A stretch of 64,000 nt of DNA from Flectobacillus major DSM 103 (GTDB taxonomy: Bacteria > Bacteroidota > Bacteroidia > Cytophagales > Spirosomataceae). The notes beneath the pieces were generated by a model. It made no database searches and was not told where the DNA came from. It was given only the letters and a program-made list of their open reading frames with translations. The stretch covers positions 4,597,812-4,661,811 of the forward strand of contig NZ_KE386491.1 in the NCBI RefSeq assembly GCF_000427405.1, given 5' to 3'. Within the stretch, counting starts at the first letter, position 1; every line of letters starts with the position of its first letter. Below, piece after piece: positions 17,596 to 26,762 of this stretch. Position numbers and translations under genes: made by a program.

Positions 17596-18420
17596 ATGGA
17601 AAATCAAACAACATCATTCGACACGTTGGATGAAATCATTTTTGAGCATCGCAACAAACAGTACGGAGCGTATTTACTTCGTACTGAGTATACCAAAATT
17701 GTAAAACGAGCTACTATGATAGGCGTATTGACGTTTGGATTGACTTTGGCAACACCTTTGCTATGGGCAATAGAAAAAGAGGGAGGTAAGCAAACCGTAG
17801 AAATAGCCCTCACAGATGTAAAACTACCTCCTCCTCCCGAAAAACTACCGATTCCAGAGCCTCCAATGACACCACCAGAGGCTGTGCCTGTAAAAACGAT
17901 TAAATACAATGTTTTTGAAATTGTACCCGACAACCAAGTCATAGACCTCCCCCCGACACAAGACGAATTGGCTGAAAGCAAGGCCTTTATAGGATCAGAA
18001 AATATAGCAGGGGCAGAGGTAGATACGCCTCCTGTAGATATTGATTTGGCCACAACCACACCTATTGCAGAACCCGTAACAGTAGAAAAAACGGTAGAAC
18101 AACCCTTTTTATCGGCCGAGGTTATGCCAGAGTTTCGTGGTGGTATGAATGCTTTGATAAACTATCTTCAAAAAAACCTTCGCTTTCCAGAGCAAGCCCA
18201 ACAAGTGGGAGTTAGCGGAAAGGTATATTTACAGTTTGTAGTGGCTACCGATGGGAGTATCTCGCAGTTGAAAGTGATACGAGGCATTGGCTTTGGATGC
18301 GACGAAGAAGCTCTGCGAGTAGTGAGTAAAATGCCCAAATGGTTGCCCGGAAAACAGTCGGGGCGAGCCGTGCCAGTTCGTTTTACCTTACCTATTGCAT
18401 TTCAGGTAGTAGAAGAATAA
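17596..18420 (+). CDS. TonB-family energy transducer
   Basis: ATG at 17596 is chosen; a frame open from 17524 would place the operator inside the coding region. The 274-residue protein has a cytoplasmic N-terminus with the Bacteroidota TonB motif DEIIFEHRNKQYGAYLLR, one membrane helix (about 40-56) and a Pro-rich periplasmic spacer (PPPPEKLPIPEPPMTPPE, about 80-97). The C-terminal TonB_C domain (about 170-272) contains MPEFRGGMNALINYLQ and FPEQAQQVGVSGKVYLQFV. It would transmit proton-motive force to outer-membrane receptors. Its TonB_C domain resembles that of the M56 fusion upstream, suggesting duplication or domain exchange. Confidence 0.93.
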   Translation: MENQTTSFDTLDEIIFEHRNKQYGAYLLRTEYTKIVKRATMIGVLTFGLTLATPLLWAIEKEGGKQTVEIALTDVKLPPPPEKLPIPEPPMTPPEAVPVKTIKYNVFEIVPDNQVIDLPPTQDELAESKAFIGSENIAGAEVDTPPVDIDLATTTPIAEPVTVEKTVEQPFLSAEVMPEFRGGMNALINYLQKNLRFPEQAQQVGVSGKVYLQFVVATDGSISQLKVIRGIGFGCDEEALRVVSKMPKWLPGKQSGRAVPVRFTLPIAFQVVEE

Positions 18421-18885
18421 TACTATCATAAAAATAATAGATTCTGATAAACAGCGAGTTGAGTTCTATACTGTTTTTAGTAGTAAGAAAAGTTAGTATA
18501 TAATTATTTTAATATTATTAATAATTAATAACTTGGTTATTAGGAAATTATGGGAATAATTTTTGAATATTTGCATTAAGTTTATAACTTGAAAGATAAA
18601 TAAAGTACAATTTATCAAGGTAGCATTCGGAAGGTTATATAGTTTTTTCGATAAAAGAAACAATAAGAATGATTCAGTTGATAGTGTTTTGTCACCTAAT
18701 TAGGCTTTGTAGTCCTTTAGAAAAACTATGAATAACCCTCCTTGCTTCATACTAAGTTGTGGTGTATCGAAAAACGAGTGTACGGTATTGATTACTTCAT
18801 AGCCAACTCGTGATTGGTACATAAGCTTACTTCACAAATAGACAATTATTTAGTAGAAATAAATCCTAAAAACTCATTATCAATT
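18421..18885 (+). other. 465-base AT-rich intergenic region
   Basis: No credible gene, terminator or promoter is seen. It contains a run of TAAT/ATTA motifs near 18500-18540. The open frame from 18814 is the non-coding extension of the next gene. Confidence 0.4.
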
Positions 18886-19194
18886 ATGGCAATTACAAAA
18901 CAGTATTTGAAATCGAAACCAGTTTGTAAAGTTACGTTTGCAGTTCCTGCTGAGGAAGTAAATGGTGCAAAAGCAGTGAATGTAGTAGGAGAGTTCAATA
19001 ATTGGGATGCGTCGGCTACTGCCTTGAAAAAACAAAAGGACGGTACATTTAAAGGAACATTAGAGCTTGAAGCAGGTAAAGAATTTCAATTCCGTTATTT
19101 GTTAGATAATACGACTTGGACTAACGAGTCGGGTGCTGATAAATTTGTACCGAATGGTATTACAGCCGACGAAAATTCGGTAGTAGTATTGTAA
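18886..19194 (+). CDS. Small isoamylase N-terminal (CBM48/AMPK-type) domain protein
   Basis: The start at 18886 (MAITKQYLK) gives 102 residues, the length usual for these single-domain Bacteroidota proteins. The fold is the early-set immunoglobulin-like domain of glycogen-branching enzymes and AMPK beta: CKVTFAVPAEEV, VNVVGEFNNWDASATALKK and FQFRYLLDNTTWTNESGADK are its hallmark strands. The GEFNNWD segment carries the tryptophan that binds glucan in relatives. There is no signal peptide, so it is cytoplasmic and may bind glycogen or act as a regulatory subunit. No glycogen gene is adjacent. It converges on the next gene with a shared terminator. Confidence 0.85.
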   Translation: MAITKQYLKSKPVCKVTFAVPAEEVNGAKAVNVVGEFNNWDASATALKKQKDGTFKGTLELEAGKEFQFRYLLDNTTWTNESGADKFVPNGITADENSVVVL

Positions 19195-19211
19195 GTAACA
19201 TTGGAGACACA

Positions 19212-19251
19212 ACTAGCCTTGTATCGTGGTATTATTACTTACAAGGCTAGT
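19212..19251. terminator. Bidirectional terminator between convergent genes
   Basis: Twelve-base perfect arms (19212-19223 and 19240-19251, ACTAGCCTTGTA and its complement) lie between the CBM48-like gene and the NagX-like gene, with CTTTT after the right arm. Confidence 0.85.
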
Positions 19252-19260
19252 AGCTTTTGA

Positions 19261-20370
19261 TTATACCTTTACGATGATTTTTTTGTTGTACATAATCCAA
19301 AGAATACCACACCAAAGGCTTACAAGTATAATAGCTCCTGCCAAAGAAGCATTATAAGGGCTTTGGAACAAAGGTACAATCCATGATTTGTACAAATAGA
19401 CTTGAAGATTTACTTCTTCGCCATCGGCTGTATGTACCTTTATCATTCTAAGAATACGAGGAATCAGGCCCGATAAGAAGAATACTGTGATAGCGTTGAC
19501 CCCATATACCACAAAGGGTTTTGTCCATTGTTGGTAGCCTTTGATGTCAATAAGCCAATAGAATCCTGCCCAAAAGCAAGTTGCCATACCAGCAGTCCAA
19601 CACACGTATGAGCTTGTCCACAAGGCTTTATTGATAGGAAACCCTGCACTATCCCAAGCCCATCCTATTAGCATGCCCGTGCATCCAACAAGGAAAAGAT
19701 TAAGAAGTTTTACAGAAGCTTCTTGGTCTTTTCTTTGCATATATTGCCCTGCCAGCATTCCCCAAATACCATTGCCAATAGCAGGTAAAGTACTGAGCAA
19801 GCCTTCAGGATCCCAGACTTTCGCAGCTTTATACAAGTGTGGAATGCCTAAAATAAGTCTGTCGAAATAAGCTCCCAAATTGGTTTCGGCATTTAGATTA
19901 GCCGCTCCAGCATCGGGTACTGGCACAAAAGTCATGAGAATATAGTAGAGTATCAAAATACCTATCAGTATCCAGTATTGAACATTTCGTTTAGTAAAAA
20001 TAAATAGTAAAGAACAACATAAGAAAACAATACTGATACGTTGCAAAACACCCATAATACGTACTACCGATATATCGAATTTGGGGAAAAGCGATAAAAA
20101 TAAACCTAACCCAAATAGCTTGAGGCTACGTTCAATAATTTTGAGAATGGTTTTAGTATCAGGTTCTTTTCCTTGAAATGCAAATGAAACAGATACCCCC
20201 ACAATGAATAAGAAGAAAGGAAAAACGAGGTCTGTTGGCGTACAACCATTCCATTCGGCATGCTCTAAAGGCCAATAAATATGCCCCCAGTCGCCAGGAT
20301 TATTAACCAAAATCATCATGGCAACAGTAATGCCTCTAAAGACATCTAATGATAGTAGTCGTTGTTTCAT
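19261..20370 (-). CDS. NagX/HGSNAT-like multi-pass membrane acyltransferase (DUF5009 family)
   Basis: ATG at 20370 (MKQRLLSLDVFRG) is preferred to a TTG 24 bases upstream, giving 369 residues with about ten hydrophobic helices. The N-terminal RLLSLDVFRGITVAMMILVN and LVFPFFLFIVGVSVSF segments mark the family of heparan-alpha-glucosaminide N-acetyltransferase and bacterial NagX. The conserved His that accepts the acetyl group in HGSNAT is probably HAEWNGCTPTD near residue 37. In Bacteroidota these genes often accompany glycan use, for acetylating amino sugars at the inner membrane. The upstream neighbour is a secreted hydrolase in the same direction, 132 bases away. Confidence 0.85.
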   Translation of the reverse strand: MKQRLLSLDVFRGITVAMMILVNNPGDWGHIYWPLEHAEWNGCTPTDLVFPFFLFIVGVSVSFAFQGKEPDTKTILKIIERSLKLFGLGLFLSLFPKFDISVVRIMGVLQRISIVFLCCSLLFIFTKRNVQYWILIGILILYYILMTFVPVPDAGAANLNAETNLGAYFDRLILGIPHLYKAAKVWDPEGLLSTLPAIGNGIWGMLAGQYMQRKDQEASVKLLNLFLVGCTGMLIGWAWDSAGFPINKALWTSSYVCWTAGMATCFWAGFYWLIDIKGYQQWTKPFVVYGVNAITVFFLSGLIPRILRMIKVHTADGEEVNLQVYLYKSWIVPLFQSPYNASLAGAIILVSLWCGILWIMYNKKIIVKV

Positions 20371-20502
20371 TATGCTTGTTGTTGAAGTTTTCAAAATAAA
20401 TCAAATAGCCTTATTACCTAAAGTTTTTTGATATAAAAAAGTAATAGTTTGTGGGTAAATATAATAATTGTAAACAAAACCATAATTCACGAAAAAGCCC
20501 AC

Positions 20503-21447
20503 CTAGAGCCACTTAACAATACCCTCCGTAAGGCCTTTTATTAAAGGTAAATCAGGATTTTGGTAGTTTTTCATGGTTTCGGTTCTATCTAACGAGCCTT
20601 CTTTCAAAGCATGATTCATCTTCGGAATCATCAGATATTGAGCTTTTGGTGCAGCCTTTTTTAAATTTTGTCCTTCCTGTTCGGCTACTTGAATGTCGGC
20701 ATCACCTTGAATTATCAAGATTTTGGTTTTGAGTTTGGCTATTTCCTTACTAGGGTCATATTGAAGCCAAGAAATCATATAAGGCTGAACACTCGCTCGA
20801 AATAGTTGGGCAATCACCAAGTGCGGCATAAGCTTAGGAATAGTTTGCCCTTTTTTCAAAATACTGAGATACTCAGAAACGGTATTTTTGACCGAATCTG
20901 GAAAAGGTTGTGCTTTGATTTGTTGATTGATAACTTCGTCGATACCCTGCGACAAGCCCGCCACTGAAATATAACCGTTTACAGTTACTTTTTGAGCCAA
21001 TAGCATCCCGATTAATGAGCCTTCTGAGTGTCCCAATATATAGATTTTGCCAAAGCGTTTATCTTTTTTGAGGGTATCCAAAAACTGAGCTGCATCATTG
21101 ACGCTATCTTCAAACCGCATATCTATTTCTTTAGAAGCCGCCTTCATACTTTTTCCGATACCTCGTTTATCATAGCGTAAGCTAGCAATACCATTTTGGG
21201 CAAGAGCCTCGGCTAATAGTTGATACGATTTGGCTTTTACTCCCAAAGGATTGTTTCCGTTGCGGTCGGTTGGCCCTGAGCCTGCTATTATCAAAATTAC
21301 AGGAATTGGTTTGTGGCTTGGAGGTAACAGTAATGTACCTTCTAAAACACCTCTGGTTTGTGGTAATACAATGATTTGTTCGGTTGCCTGAGCAAAACCA
21401 TACCAACCTACCAAACATAATATGAATAGTAATAGGTTTTTTTTCAT
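20503..21447 (-). CDS. Secreted alpha/beta hydrolase
   Basis: Start at 21447 (MKKNLLLFILCLVGWYGFAQA) gives 314 residues with a clear signal peptide; the 18-residue upstream extension lacks any expected feature. The oxyanion-region segment LIIAGSGPTDRNGNN, the ASLRYDKRGIGKS loop and the nucleophile elbow GHSEGS (Ser near residue 140) define the alpha/beta hydrolase fold of the YqiA/BAAT-like secreted type. The acid and His are probably in IIQGDADIQV and PKMNHALKE. Likely a periplasmic esterase or peptidase; the substrate is unknown. The 259-base upstream gap holds a 13-base inverted repeat pair (21497-21509 and 21600-21612). Confidence 0.87.
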   Translation of the reverse strand: MKKNLLLFILCLVGWYGFAQATEQIIVLPQTRGVLEGTLLLPPSHKPIPVILIIAGSGPTDRNGNNPLGVKAKSYQLLAEALAQNGIASLRYDKRGIGKSMKAASKEIDMRFEDSVNDAAQFLDTLKKDKRFGKIYILGHSEGSLIGMLLAQKVTVNGYISVAGLSQGIDEVINQQIKAQPFPDSVKNTVSEYLSILKKGQTIPKLMPHLVIAQLFRASVQPYMISWLQYDPSKEIAKLKTKILIIQGDADIQVAEQEGQNLKKAAPKAQYLMIPKMNHALKEGSLDRTETMKNYQNPDLPLIKGLTEGIVKWL

Positions 21448-21706
21448 TGGAATAATAGGGGGGCTTACAAAACGGTTAGGTATCTGCATAAGTAGACACA
21501 AAGGAACAACGTAATTTTGTGTTAATATTGGCGAAAAAATATACCTATAGAGGATACATATTTCCCCAAAACAGATGGTAGTTTTTGTTAAACAACCTTT
21601 TGTTCCTTTGTGCTTTTGGGTAAGTGGGCAAATTACTGATTAAAGGTATGATAACCAATAAAATATAATACTTGACTGATATTTTTTGCTATTTACATCA
21701 CCAACG

Positions 21707-22624
21707 TTAAATGTCGCTAGCACGATAGGCTTCAATCAGCTTGAGTTCGCCGTCTTTTCCTTTGATAGAATTGCCGTGTTCCATACCTAGTACAAAGTCA
21801 CGTCCAGAGGCTTTGGCTTTTTCGTTGATATGTTTGAAAATATTTTTGTAATTCATTTCACCTGTTGTAGGCTCATTGCGGCCTGGTTCATCGCCAATTT
21901 GGAAATACCCGATTTCGTCCCAAGTTTGGTTGATGTTATAAATGATATGGCCTTCGTTGCGTTGCATGTGCCACATATCGAACAAGAATTTGCAAGAAGG
22001 GCTATTTACAGCTTTACAAATCATAAATGTTTGGTCGGAGTTACGCAAGAATAAGTCAGGGGTATCGCTGAGGGCTTCCAAAACCATGACCAATCCATGA
22101 GGCTCGAAAATATCGCAAGCTCGGCGTAAAGATTCAATAACATGGGCTGTTTGGATACCTATTGGTAGGTTTCTTTCAAAATTGCCAGGTACTACAGTCA
22201 TCCATTTGGCATTACAGCGTTTGGCAACTTCTACGGCTTCTTTACAGGTGGCCAAAAATTTATCTCTCCATTCTTTGCTACCACTCGTAAGACTTGTTTT
22301 AAGTGGCCAATTGTCAAAATTCACCACAAATACTCCCATAGTCATGTCGAGTTTACTGAGGGTATCGCCAATTTTTTTTTGCAATTCAGGCGATTTACCC
22401 ATCATGCCATTGTCTTCTAATGCTCTAAAACCTATTTCGTGCATAAATTTGAGCTGGTCGATAGGGTCTTTTCCTGCCGAGTTCTCGAACATTCCAAAAT
22501 GAGGAGCATACTTGAGTTTGAAGGGGGCTTGTGGGATATTAGGTTGGGCATGTACCAATGAGCCACTTAGGGCCGAAACACTTGCACCAACCATAAGGTT
22601 TTTTGCAAAATCTCTTCTTTGCAT
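21707..22624 (-). CDS. Secreted TIM-barrel isomerase of the hydroxypyruvate isomerase type
   Basis: ATG at 22624 gives 305 residues starting MQRRDFAKNLMVGASVSALS, a twin-arginine-like (RRDF) signal sequence. The body is an AP-endonuclease-2/xylose-isomerase TIM barrel like Hyi: EIGFRALEDNGMMGK, KWMTVVPGNFERN, LVMVLEALSD, KFLFDMWHMQRNEG, IGYFQIGDEPGRNEPTTGEMNY and FVLGMEHGNS. Glu in VLEALSD, Asp in LFDMWHMQ and His/Glu in the last strand would bind the metal. The role is likely sugar or hydroxy-acid isomerisation in the periplasm. A longer frame to 22780 would run through the hairpin at 22736-22790, so the short start is favoured. Confidence 0.88.
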   Translation of the reverse strand: MQRRDFAKNLMVGASVSALSGSLVHAQPNIPQAPFKLKYAPHFGMFENSAGKDPIDQLKFMHEIGFRALEDNGMMGKSPELQKKIGDTLSKLDMTMGVFVVNFDNWPLKTSLTSGSKEWRDKFLATCKEAVEVAKRCNAKWMTVVPGNFERNLPIGIQTAHVIESLRRACDIFEPHGLVMVLEALSDTPDLFLRNSDQTFMICKAVNSPSCKFLFDMWHMQRNEGHIIYNINQTWDEIGYFQIGDEPGRNEPTTGEMNYKNIFKHINEKAKASGRDFVLGMEHGNSIKGKDGELKLIEAYRASDI

Positions 22625-22735
22625 TGTATTGAGGTAGTTAAATGGTTGAATATTTAATGCCCCAATATACATATTTTCAGCTTGATAATAGAGTGGTTTT
22701 GTAGGGGAATAATAAAACATGAGCCATCCCAAATT

Positions 22736-22790
22736 GAGTAAATGAGTAATTATTTTAAAATCATATTCAAAAATAATCACTCATTTGCTC
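22736..22790 (-). terminator. Long imperfect hairpin after the outer-membrane receptor gene
   Basis: Arms 22736-22756 and 22770-22790 pair over 21 bases with two mismatched or wobble positions, 21 bases after the receptor stop codon on the minus strand. It also precedes the isomerase gene, so it may lie in that gene's leader. Confidence 0.65.
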
Positions 22791-22811
22791 CATCACTAAA
22801 TGAAGAAGGGT

Positions 22812-25223
22812 TTAGTTTGTTTTTACACGATTGGCTTCTGATTCAGAGCCTGTGCTTCTATTGCGGCTAGCTTTGAGCTTTTGGTTGCCAAATGAATAGC
22901 TAAATGATAATCGAACATTTCGCGACCCTTCACGGTTCGAGTATCCTAAATCAATATCTTGGTATTTAATAAATCCTTTGGCTTTTTCGGTATAAAAGAT
23001 ATCGCTAAAATTAAGGGAAATCTTGCCTTTGCCATCAAGCACTTTTTGTTGAAGGCCAAGGGTTAAAGCTCCCATTGGATTGATTGTCCAGAACTGTTGT
23101 TGCGAGCGAGTAATATACCAGCCGTTGAGTTCGACACTCAGGTTTTTTACCATTTTGATATTTACATTGAAATATGCCAGCCAGTTTACCCTCGATTCAT
23201 CAAAAACGCCACCCAAGTAATTAGCATTATAGGCATTGTAAATCAATTGATTACCGCCATATCCAGAAATATTTTTGCCAAATTTAATCGGAAAATTAAG
23301 CTCTACAAAATAGTTTTTGTAAGTGGCTAAGTTCTCGACAGTGGTAAAAGTTTGTTTGGTTTCTAGGTTTTGTTGTGGTGCATTTTCAATAATAACATCG
23401 GTGGTTTTGTTGTAGCCCAATGCAAAAAACGGCTGACCATCATAAGTTACTTGTAATTTTATTTCATTGGTTAATTGTGGTCTTAGCAAGGGGTTGCCTC
23501 GTGTAAAAGTTAGTGAGTCTAACTGAAACTCAAACGGGTTTTGTTGTTGATAGCTTGGACGGTCGATTCTTCGGGTAAAAGAAGTTGTAACCGATATGTT
23601 CTTATTGATTTTTCGGGTCAGAAATACACTTGGAAAATATTGCCAGTAGTTTCTGTCCAATACATTTTTGTTTTCGGCCTGACTAAATCCAGTCGCAACA
23701 GTTTGTTCTGCCCTCAACCCAGCCTGTATTTCCCAGCTAATACCTAGCTTGTTATTGTAGTTCATATACAAAGCATTGATATTTTCTTTATAGTTAAAAA
23801 TATTGCTACGTTTGTTGTCCAAAACATTGGCTCTAAAAAAGCGGAGGTCGTTATCAATGGTTGCAAAACTAACCTTTCCACCTGCTTCAAACTTGCTATT
23901 CGGGTTGATTGGATGTGTATAGTCTACCTTGCTAGTAAAAAAATGAACAGGGTTATTCACACTCTGTAGGTTGCTTCGTTCTACCCCGTTGTCGATAGTT
24001 GTAATTGTACTTTGGTTATTCAAGCGGTAATTTACGTAGTCAAAGTCTACATTGAGTTCACGGCCAGTTGTATCAAAAGTATGCTTCCAGTTGATATTGT
24101 ACCCTACATTCGAGCGTTTGATAGGTTGAGTAATAAGGGTATTGAATCGGTTAATGATTTCGCCACTGGCTACCGAAGTTACATCGGTAGTACCGTTGCT
24201 AGTACCATTACCATTGCGGTCGAATCCAGTAATAAGTAGCCCAAACGTATTTTTTTTATCGGCATAAAAATCTATCCCGGCTCTTGCATTATGCACTTCA
24301 GCCCATTCTGGATTCATGGTTGTATTGACAAAAAAGTCAGAGCCGAGGGTTCTTGAAATTTTGCTAATCTGGAAAAACGTTCTTTTTGAATAGGTATAAC
24401 TTCCAAAAATATTGAGTTTTCCCTTGCGGTGGTTGATAGAAATATTGGGCGAAATCCCCCCGAAAGCATCGTTGGCACTGCGGTTTACTTCAGTATTATT
24501 ATAGAGTCCTCCACGCAAATTAAGTGAAATAGAGCCATTTGTACCCAAATTGGCATTGCGTTTCATGATAATATTGATGATTGCTCCGCCCGAAGCATCG
24601 TATCGAGCCGAAGGGTTTTTAATAACTTCAATTTTCTCGATATTGTTGCTAGGCATATCCTTTAGTACTTGGTTCATATCGGTATACTGCGAAGGCTTTC
24701 CATCTATCATAATCGACACCGAAGCCTTGCCTGCAATAGCAATACGGTCTTGGGTCATAATCAAGCCTGGTACTTTTTGTAGCACCTCCAAAGCCGTACT
24801 TCCTGCCGAAGCAGGGCTATTGGCCACGTTTACAATTAATTTGTCTACTCGTTGTTCTAAAAATGGTTTTTGTGCAGTAACAGTAACTTCATCGAGTTGT
24901 TTGGTGTTGGTGGTTAAAATAATCGTAGGAACAACAACATCTTCATTTTGTAGAGCAAAAGGCTGCGAAAAAGTTCTGCTATAACCCACCATCGAAATAG
25001 CAATAAGATATTGTCCTTTGGCAATTTTCTCGAAGGTGTATTCTCCCGAAACATTGGTAAGATTGGCTTTTACCATAGATGAATCTTTGGCGTGTAGTAG
25101 CGCTACAGTGGCAAATTCGGCAGCTTGATTTTTTTCGTCAATGGCTTTACCAGTAATGCTGTGTTGGGCTGTTATTTGCCAGCTAATAAAAAGGCTAGAT
25201 AGTAAGATAATGAATGTTTTCAT
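22812..25223 (-). CDS. Outer-membrane receptor, CarboxypepD_reg plus plug plus OMP_b-brl_3 barrel
   Basis: The 803-residue protein has a signal peptide (residues 1-19, ITAQ) and a carboxypeptidase-regulatory-like domain (20-105) containing SGEYTFEKIAKGQYLIAISMVGY. A plug-like region follows, with LDEVTVTAQKPFLEQRVDK, ALEVLQKVPGL, SIMIDGKPSQY and KIEVIKNPSARYDASGGAIINI, the signature of the outer-membrane beta-barrel family PF14905. The barrel extends to the end. Family members are TonB-dependent-receptor relatives whose ligands are mostly unknown. It does not show the SusC LYGSRAANGV segment. The last 25 residues are charged (ASRNRSTGSESEANRVKTN) and do not end in an aromatic residue. Confidence 0.92.
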   Translation of the reverse strand: MKTFIILLSSLFISWQITAQHSITGKAIDEKNQAAEFATVALLHAKDSSMVKANLTNVSGEYTFEKIAKGQYLIAISMVGYSRTFSQPFALQNEDVVVPTIILTTNTKQLDEVTVTAQKPFLEQRVDKLIVNVANSPASAGSTALEVLQKVPGLIMTQDRIAIAGKASVSIMIDGKPSQYTDMNQVLKDMPSNNIEKIEVIKNPSARYDASGGAIINIIMKRNANLGTNGSISLNLRGGLYNNTEVNRSANDAFGGISPNISINHRKGKLNIFGSYTYSKRTFFQISKISRTLGSDFFVNTTMNPEWAEVHNARAGIDFYADKKNTFGLLITGFDRNGNGTSNGTTDVTSVASGEIINRFNTLITQPIKRSNVGYNINWKHTFDTTGRELNVDFDYVNYRLNNQSTITTIDNGVERSNLQSVNNPVHFFTSKVDYTHPINPNSKFEAGGKVSFATIDNDLRFFRANVLDNKRSNIFNYKENINALYMNYNNKLGISWEIQAGLRAEQTVATGFSQAENKNVLDRNYWQYFPSVFLTRKINKNISVTTSFTRRIDRPSYQQQNPFEFQLDSLTFTRGNPLLRPQLTNEIKLQVTYDGQPFFALGYNKTTDVIIENAPQQNLETKQTFTTVENLATYKNYFVELNFPIKFGKNISGYGGNQLIYNAYNANYLGGVFDESRVNWLAYFNVNIKMVKNLSVELNGWYITRSQQQFWTINPMGALTLGLQQKVLDGKGKISLNFSDIFYTEKAKGFIKYQDIDLGYSNREGSRNVRLSFSYSFGNQKLKASRNRSTGSESEANRVKTN

Positions 25224-25444
25224 AAATGAGGTAGAATCCAGATGTGGATTGGTTTATTATTGATAATGGGCAGATGCCTATTTGAGGTGTGAAGTTGCAC
25301 AGGAAAGGGTATTTTTTTTTCTGAAAATCGGTGAGCGGTGAATCAAAAAGGATAAAAGGCTATTTTGGGCAGAAAATTAAAGCATTTCGGCGAACAGAAT
25401 TAAATAAAAGTCTGTTACCCTATAGAACTTGTAGAATGAATATT

Positions 25445-25452
25445 TATCTTTG
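25445..25452 (+). promoter_or_regulatory. -7 promoter element of the TlpA-like gene
   Basis: TATCTTTG matches TAnnTTTG exactly and ends 32 bases before the ATG at 25485, in the 261-base divergent region shared with the outer-membrane receptor gene. Confidence 0.55.
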
Positions 25453-25484
25453 TCGCTATTACACGACAACAAAATGCTAAAATC

Positions 25485-26702
25485 ATGAATTTAAAAAGAA
25501 TATATGCTGTTGCGGCCTCTGTTTTACTAGGTTTTGGAGTGAATGCTCAGACATCGACCCCGCAGTCGGGAGTATGGCGAGGAACTTTTGCTGTTTTTGG
25601 AGGGCAAGAGTCGCCTTTTAATTTCGAGCTTAAAGGCAAAAATGCCTATTTACTCAATGCTTCAGAAAGGTTTGAAATTAAGGGTGTTACCCAAAAGGGA
25701 GATTCATTGTTTTTTCCTATAGAAATATACGATGCTGTTTTGGCTGCCAAAATAGAAAGCCCTACTAGCCTTTCGGGGGTATTAAAGAAAGCCAATTCGC
25801 CAGTGGTGATTCCTTTTAAGGCAAAACATGGTAGCCGTTATCGCTTTTTTGAAAAACCTGCACCAGCTCAAGTAAACTTGGGAGGTAAATGGGAGGTATA
25901 TATGGGCAATTCTACCAATCCAGTGATTGGTGTTTTTGAACAAAACGGGCAAAAAGTAACAGGTACATTTCTTTCAAAAACAGGCGACTACCGTTATTAT
26001 GAAGGTAATGTTCAAGGCAATGAATTCTATCTGTCGGCATTTAGTGGTTCTAGCCCTGCTTTGATAAAGGGTAAAATAGAAGGTGACCAATTAGTAGGTG
26101 AAACCATCAGCTTTGGTGGCTCGCGACCTGTCAAGGCTACACGCAACGAAAAAATAGAGTTGCCAGATGCCTATTCGTTGACCAAAATTAAGGATGGAAC
26201 AAAGTTTGACTTTACTTTTCCAGATGCCTTTACAGGAAAAAATGTTTCTTTGCAAGACGACAAATACAAAGGTAAAGTGGTGATTGTAACCATTTTGGGT
26301 AGTTGGTGTCCAAACTGTATCGACGAAGCGTCCTATTTGTCGCCTTGGTACAAAGCCAACAAAAACCGTGGTGTCGAAATCATAGGACTATCGTTTGAAA
26401 GAAAAAATGATCCTGCTTTTGCCAAAACAAGATTAGAGGCACTCAAAAAACGATTTGGAATAGAATATGATATATTGTTTGCAGGTTTGGCCGATACAAA
26501 ATATGCGTCATCGGTATTGCCAGCCTTATCGGAAGTAATGTCGTTTCCGACTACTATTATTGTAGATAAAAGTGGTAATGTTGCCAAAATTCATACAGGT
26601 TATTCTGGCCCAGCTACAGGTAAATACTATGATGAGTTTGTGAAAGAATTTAATCACGATATTGACGAGCTTGTAAAAGCCAACCTTCCTACAGGAAAAT
26701 AA
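25485..26702 (+). CDS. Periplasmic TlpA-like thioredoxin-domain protein
   Basis: The 405-residue protein has a signal peptide (MNLKRIYAVAASVLLGFGVNAQ). Residues about 22-230 form a lipocalin/beta-rich domain with two similar units, seen as GVWRGTFAVFGGQESPFNFEL and GKWEVYMGNSTNPVIGVFEQ. The C-terminal thioredoxin/AhpC-TSA domain (about 240-400) carries the redox motif WCPNC near residue 275, preceded by VVIVTILGSW, and a cis-Pro segment FPTTIIVDKSG. Proteins of this type reduce disulphides of cytochrome-maturation or outer-membrane partners. It is transcribed divergently from the outer-membrane receptor gene and could serve it. Confidence 0.9.
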   Translation: MNLKRIYAVAASVLLGFGVNAQTSTPQSGVWRGTFAVFGGQESPFNFELKGKNAYLLNASERFEIKGVTQKGDSLFFPIEIYDAVLAAKIESPTSLSGVLKKANSPVVIPFKAKHGSRYRFFEKPAPAQVNLGGKWEVYMGNSTNPVIGVFEQNGQKVTGTFLSKTGDYRYYEGNVQGNEFYLSAFSGSSPALIKGKIEGDQLVGETISFGGSRPVKATRNEKIELPDAYSLTKIKDGTKFDFTFPDAFTGKNVSLQDDKYKGKVVIVTILGSWCPNCIDEASYLSPWYKANKNRGVEIIGLSFERKNDPAFAKTRLEALKKRFGIEYDILFAGLADTKYASSVLPALSEVMSFPTTIIVDKSGNVAKIHTGYSGPATGKYYDEFVKEFNHDIDELVKANLPTGK

Positions 26703-26712
26703 GTAGTATCAG

Positions 26713-26748
26713 CAGGCACAAAGTAGCAAAGGATTTACTTTGTGCCTG
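26713..26748. terminator. Bidirectional terminator between convergent genes
   Basis: Thirteen-base perfect arms (26713-26725 and 26736-26748, CAGGCACAAAGTA and its complement) lie between the TlpA-like gene and the glycine-zipper lipoprotein gene. Confidence 0.85.
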
Positions 26749-26762
26749 TAAATATTCAGCGG

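Noticed and set aside
21497-21612. 13-bp inverted repeat pair CACAAAGGAACAA / complement as an operator or mobile-element end
   Set aside because: Spacing of 90 bases, no gene inside and no target duplication; kept only as a remark in the hydrolase entry.
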